From contig DKEY01000150.1 of the NCBI GenBank assembly GCA_002469305.1, forward strand, positions 1 to 23,806: a DNA stretch of 23,806 nucleotides, written 5' to 3'. Shown here piece after piece: positions 21,141 through 23,806 of this stretch. A program made the translations under genes and the position numbers. A model generated the notes under the pieces. It did no database searches, was not told where the DNA came from, and saw only the letters and a program-made list of their open reading frames with translations. The DNA is from Sulfurospirillum sp. UBA6810 (lineage in GTDB: Bacteria > Campylobacterota > Campylobacteria > Campylobacterales > Sulfurospirillaceae). The number at the start of each line of letters is the position of its first letter. The stretch's first letter is position 1.

Positions 21141-22160
21141 ATGTACAAAAGCAGTTTTCTCAAAAAACTCTTAGCAACTTCAGTTCTCGCTTCTGCACTC
21201 ATCACTGGTATGAACGCAGCAGATAAAGAGCAAAAATACATCATAGCTACAGCAAGCACAGGTGGCACGTTTTACCCAGTTGGTGTTGGTATCGCGACTA
21301 TCGCAAGTATCAAACTTGCAGCAAAAGAGAAGATGACTTTCTCAGCGATTTCAAGTGCTGGTAGTGGAGAAAATATAGATATGATGGATAAAGGAGAAGT
21401 AAACTTTTCTATCATACAAGCTCTTTTTGGCTCAATGGCATGGCAGGGAAAAGCTGGATATGATGGAAAACCAAGAAAAAATCTTCGTTCTATCAGTATG
21501 CTTTGGCAAAATGTTGAGCAATTTGTTGTTTATAACAAAGTTGCAACAACAGGCAATATCATGGATATGAAAAATCTTTATGGTAAAAAATTCTCTATTG
21601 GAAAAAGAGGTTCAGGTACTTTGGTTTCAGGAGAAACTATCTTAGATTCTTTAGGAATTGATTACAATAAGATGGATTTACAATACCTTGGTTATACTCC
21701 AAGCTCAACTGCTATGCAAGATGGTAAAGTTGATGGCATGAATATCCCATCAGGTGTTCCAACAAGTGCTATCACAAATGCATATGCAACTATCGGTGCT
21801 GATAAAATCAAACATTTAGAGTTCAGCGATGCAGATATCGAAAAGATTCAAGCAAACTATCCAGTTTGGACAAGATATGTTATACCAAAAGAGACTTATC
21901 CTGGACAAATGGCAGATATAAACACTATCGCACAACCAAATCTTTTAGTTGTTACAGCAGACACTCCAGAAGAGACAGTTTATCTTTTAACAAAAACTAT
22001 GTATGAAAACCTTCCATTCTTAAACTCTGTTCATAAAGCTACAAAAGTTATGAATATCAAAAAAGCGATTGATGGTCTTCCTATGCCTCTTCACCCAGGT
22101 GCTATCAAGTACTATAAAGAGCAAGGTATAGAAATCCCTCAAAGATTAATGGGCGAGTAA
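21141..22160 (+). CDS. TAXI-family TRAP transporter substrate-binding protein
   Basis: A 339-residue secreted protein with a signal peptide (KKLLATSVLASALITGMNAA). The TAXI family signature appears right after it: YIIATASTGGTFYPVGVGIA, then SSAGSGENIDMMDKGEVNFSIIQ and GKRGSGTLVSGETIL. It captures a small solute in the periplasm, classically an organic acid or amino acid such as glutamate, for the sodium-driven permease encoded seven bases downstream. The substrate is not evident. A strong AAAGGAG site and a promoter with direct repeats precede it. No TACATGTA palindrome occurs in or around it. Confidence 0.93.
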   Translation: MYKSSFLKKLLATSVLASALITGMNAADKEQKYIIATASTGGTFYPVGVGIATIASIKLAAKEKMTFSAISSAGSGENIDMMDKGEVNFSIIQALFGSMAWQGKAGYDGKPRKNLRSISMLWQNVEQFVVYNKVATTGNIMDMKNLYGKKFSIGKRGSGTLVSGETILDSLGIDYNKMDLQYLGYTPSSTAMQDGKVDGMNIPSGVPTSAITNAYATIGADKIKHLEFSDADIEKIQANYPVWTRYVIPKETYPGQMADINTIAQPNLLVVTADTPEETVYLLTKTMYENLPFLNSVHKATKVMNIKKAIDGLPMPLHPGAIKYYKEQGIEIPQRLMGE

Positions 22161-22166
22161 ATCGTA

Positions 22167-23806
22167 ATGTTAAAAATTAGCAAAGCTAGCGTAAAGAAAT
22201 TCACATTTCTTTACGCCATATTTATTTCAGTATTCCACTTTTATGTAAACATTCAAGGTGGTATGAGTGACTTATGGTTCAATGCAGCTCACTTCTCATT
22301 TTTAGCGAGTCTAGGATTTCTAACATTTGGAACTTTTGGCGATGAAAATGATGAATTTATATCAATAGTAGATATATTGTTGTCTGTATTGGTGTTAATT
22401 CCATTTTTCTATCTAGTATTTTTTGAAGACTCTCTTTATAGTGTAGCAAATGGAAATATCCGTTTTTGGGATGTCAATGTAGCCATACTCTCCATAGTTC
22501 TCTCCATAGAAATCACCAGAAGAGCGACTGGTCTCATTATCCCTTTTATTATGATTGCAGCTATCGGCTATATCCTCTACTATGGAAAACTTCTCAGTGG
22601 TGTTTTTGCATTTGCGGGTATGAGTTTAGATAGATTCCTATATAGGATGTACTTTACGGGTGAGGGGCTTTTTGGCTCTATCGCAACTATCTCTGCAACT
22701 TATGTATTTATGTTTATTTTGTTTGCAGCGTTTTTACTCAAAAGTGGTGCAGGTGATTTTATAGTGGATCTCTCACGTGCTGTTACTTCACGCTTTAAAG
22801 GTGGTGCTGGACATGTTGCTGTTTTTAGTTCAGCGCTCATGGGAACCATATCTGGAAGTGCTGTGGCAAATACTGTTTCAACAGGCTCTATCACTATCCC
22901 TATGATGAAGAAAAATGGTTTCAATCCAATCTTTGCAGCAGGAGTAGAAACAGCCGCTTCAACAGGTGGACAAATAATGCCTCCTATCATGGGAGCTGGT
23001 GCTTTTATCATGGCGCAGATGACACAAATCCCTTTTGTAACGATAGTCTTAGTTTCTATACTTCCAGCTATCCTTTACTTCGCATCTATAACCATCTATA
23101 TCCATATACATGCAAAGAAAAACAATATAGAAGTTACTGGGGATAAAGTCAATATATTTCCGATTTTAAGAGAAGGTTTTCACTTCCTTATCCCACTCTC
23201 AACCCTTATAGGTTTGCTTGTGGTAGGTTTTACACCAACATATGCAGCAGGTATTTCGATAGTGACTATCATCGCTTCTTCATACTTGACAAAGAACAAA
23301 CGTATGGGCTTTCGTGATGTACTTGAGGCTTTGGCACTTGGAAGTCAAAACATGGTCGTTACTGGTGTTTTACTTGTTGGTGTAGGCATCATTGTAGGTG
23401 CTATCAACATCTCTGGTATCGGTATCACTTTTTCTCAGCTCATCATGGAGTGGTCAGGAAACCAACTTATCATAGCACTTATACTCATAGCACTCGCTTC
23501 TTTGGTGCTTGGCATGGGTCTTCCGGTAACTGCTTCTTATGTTGTCTTAGCAGTTTTGAGTGCTCCTGCACTCGTTGGTCTTATGCTAAGTCCTGAGATG
23601 GCAGCACTGGTCAATATGGGCATAGAAGTTCCTGAAGCTACCATGTATCTACTTGCAGCACACCTTATCATCTTTTGGCTCTCTCAAGATTCAAACTTGA
23701 CACCTCCTGTTTGTTTAGCAGCATTTGCAGCAGCTGGTATAGCTGGAACTCCTCCTATGAGGACTGGCTTTGAGTCATGGAAACTAGGAAAAGGACTTTA
23801 TATAGT
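22167..23806 (+). CDS. Fused TRAP transporter permease (4TM/12TM), 3' end cut by window
   Basis: An open frame runs from ATG 22167 to the right edge (546 full codons) without a stop. The N-terminal part has about four helices (DctQ-like). From about residue 120 the DctM-like large subunit follows, with SSALMGTISGSAVANTVSTGSITIP written in the DNA at about 22830-22900, then ETAASTGGQIMPPIMGAGAF and, near the edge, QDSNLTPPVCLAAFAAAGIAGTP (described here by position about 23690-23750). These are the conserved blocks of TAXI-associated fused permeases, usually over 600 residues, so roughly 100 residues are missing. It imports the solute delivered by the binding protein using an ion gradient. No clear ribosome binding site is present, and coupling to the upstream gene is likely. 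Confidence 0.92.
   Translation, partial: MLKISKASVKKFTFLYAIFISVFHFYVNIQGGMSDLWFNAAHFSFLASLGFLTFGTFGDENDEFISIVDILLSVLVLIPFFYLVFFEDSLYSVANGNIRFWDVNVAILSIVLSIEITRRATGLIIPFIMIAAIGYILYYGKLLSGVFAFAGMSLDRFLYRMYFTGEGLFGSIATISATYVFMFILFAAFLLKSGAGDFIVDLSRAVTSRFKGGAGHVAVFSSALMGTISGSAVANTVSTGSITIPMMKKNGFNPIFAAGVETAASTGGQIMPPIMGAGAFIMAQMTQIPFVTIVLVSILPAILYFASITIYIHIHAKKNNIEVTGDKVNIFPILREGFHFLIPLSTLIGLLVVGFTPTYAAGISIVTIIASSYLTKNKRMGFRDVLEALALGSQNMVVTGVLLVGVGIIVGAINISGIGITFSQLIMEWSGNQLIIALILIALASLVLGMGLPVTASYVVLAVLSAPALVGLMLSPEMAALVNMGIEVPEATMYLLAAHLIIFWLSQDSNLTPPVCLAAFAAAGIAGTPPMRTGFESWKLGKGLYI

Noticed and set aside
22700..23011. Proline- and alanine-rich open frame opposite the TRAP permease
   Set aside because: It is antisense to strongly conserved DctM-like blocks.
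1..23806. Apparent excess of GATATC
   Set aside because: Most copies read in frame as Asp-Ile (GAT ATC) or arise from favoured codons, so codon use explains them, unlike TACATGTA.
1..23806. tRNA, rRNA, CRISPR, transposase or phage genes
   Set aside because: No clover-leaf-like gap sequence, regularly spaced repeats or matching protein motifs are seen, and gaps between genes are under 200 bases.

Overview
The window looks like a chromosomal segment of a free-living member of the Campylobacterota (Epsilonproteobacteria), probably a Sulfurimonas/Sulfuricurvum/Arcobacter-like organism. The basis is AT-rich DNA with tightly packed and often overlapping genes, many sensory proteins, histidine kinases with the 'GEMIGSIAHQWRQPLN'-type phosphoacceptor region, a CetA/CetB-like split Aer receptor, a periplasmic dCache_3 sensor, a C. 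jejuni-like PldA and a single-RRM RNA-binding protein. The genus is an inference. No rRNA, tRNA, CRISPR array, insertion sequence or prophage is visible, and no gene-free stretch exceeds 200 bases.

Layout. 1-1783 (+): the last codons of a LeuC-like protein, then mobA (molybdenum cofactor guanylyltransferase), overlapped by a degenerate GGDEF-EAL gene. 1780-3896: two EamA/DMT exporters on the minus strand flank a small Dabb-domain gene on the plus strand. 3984-5746 (-): a two-gene redox operon, made of a secreted EB_dh-type haem protein with a CX3CH motif and a membrane c-type cytochrome. 5871-7928 (+): a divergent two-component system in which both genes carry a one-base frameshift. 7958-8971: outer membrane phospholipase A. 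9035-9307 (-): RRM protein. 9501-10736 (+): an AEC permease and a small YgaP-like (DUF2892) membrane protein. 10763-11872 (-): a class I/II aminotransferase. 11960-18216 (+): a signalling block of a diguanylate cyclase with a putative N-terminal zinc-binding domain, a large PAS histidine kinase and a dCache_3-GGDEF cyclase. 18245-20192 (-): a split Aer/Cet-like energy-taxis receptor whose MCP half ends in a CZB zinc-binding domain. 20341 to the end (+): an OmpR-type response regulator followed by a TAXI-family TRAP transporter (binding protein plus fused permease, the latter cut by the window edge).

How it fits together. Much of the window is environmental sensing. There are two apparently active diguanylate cyclases with intact RxxD inhibitory sites, one degenerate GGDEF-EAL protein, two histidine kinases, two OmpR-type regulators and one bipartite chemoreceptor. 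Two regulators sit beside a likely target: the broken two-component system beside the haem-protein operon, and the 20341 regulator beside the TRAP transporter. The TRAP promoter carries 11-bp direct repeats at the -35 position.

The strongest unexplained signal is not a gene. The palindrome TACATGTA occurs 17 times, eight of them as the full 10-mer TTACATGTAA. It lies in all three reading frames and in intergenic DNA, and it is absent from the cytochrome operon and from the last 5.3 kb. It behaves like a highly iterated palindrome, with no function I can assign.
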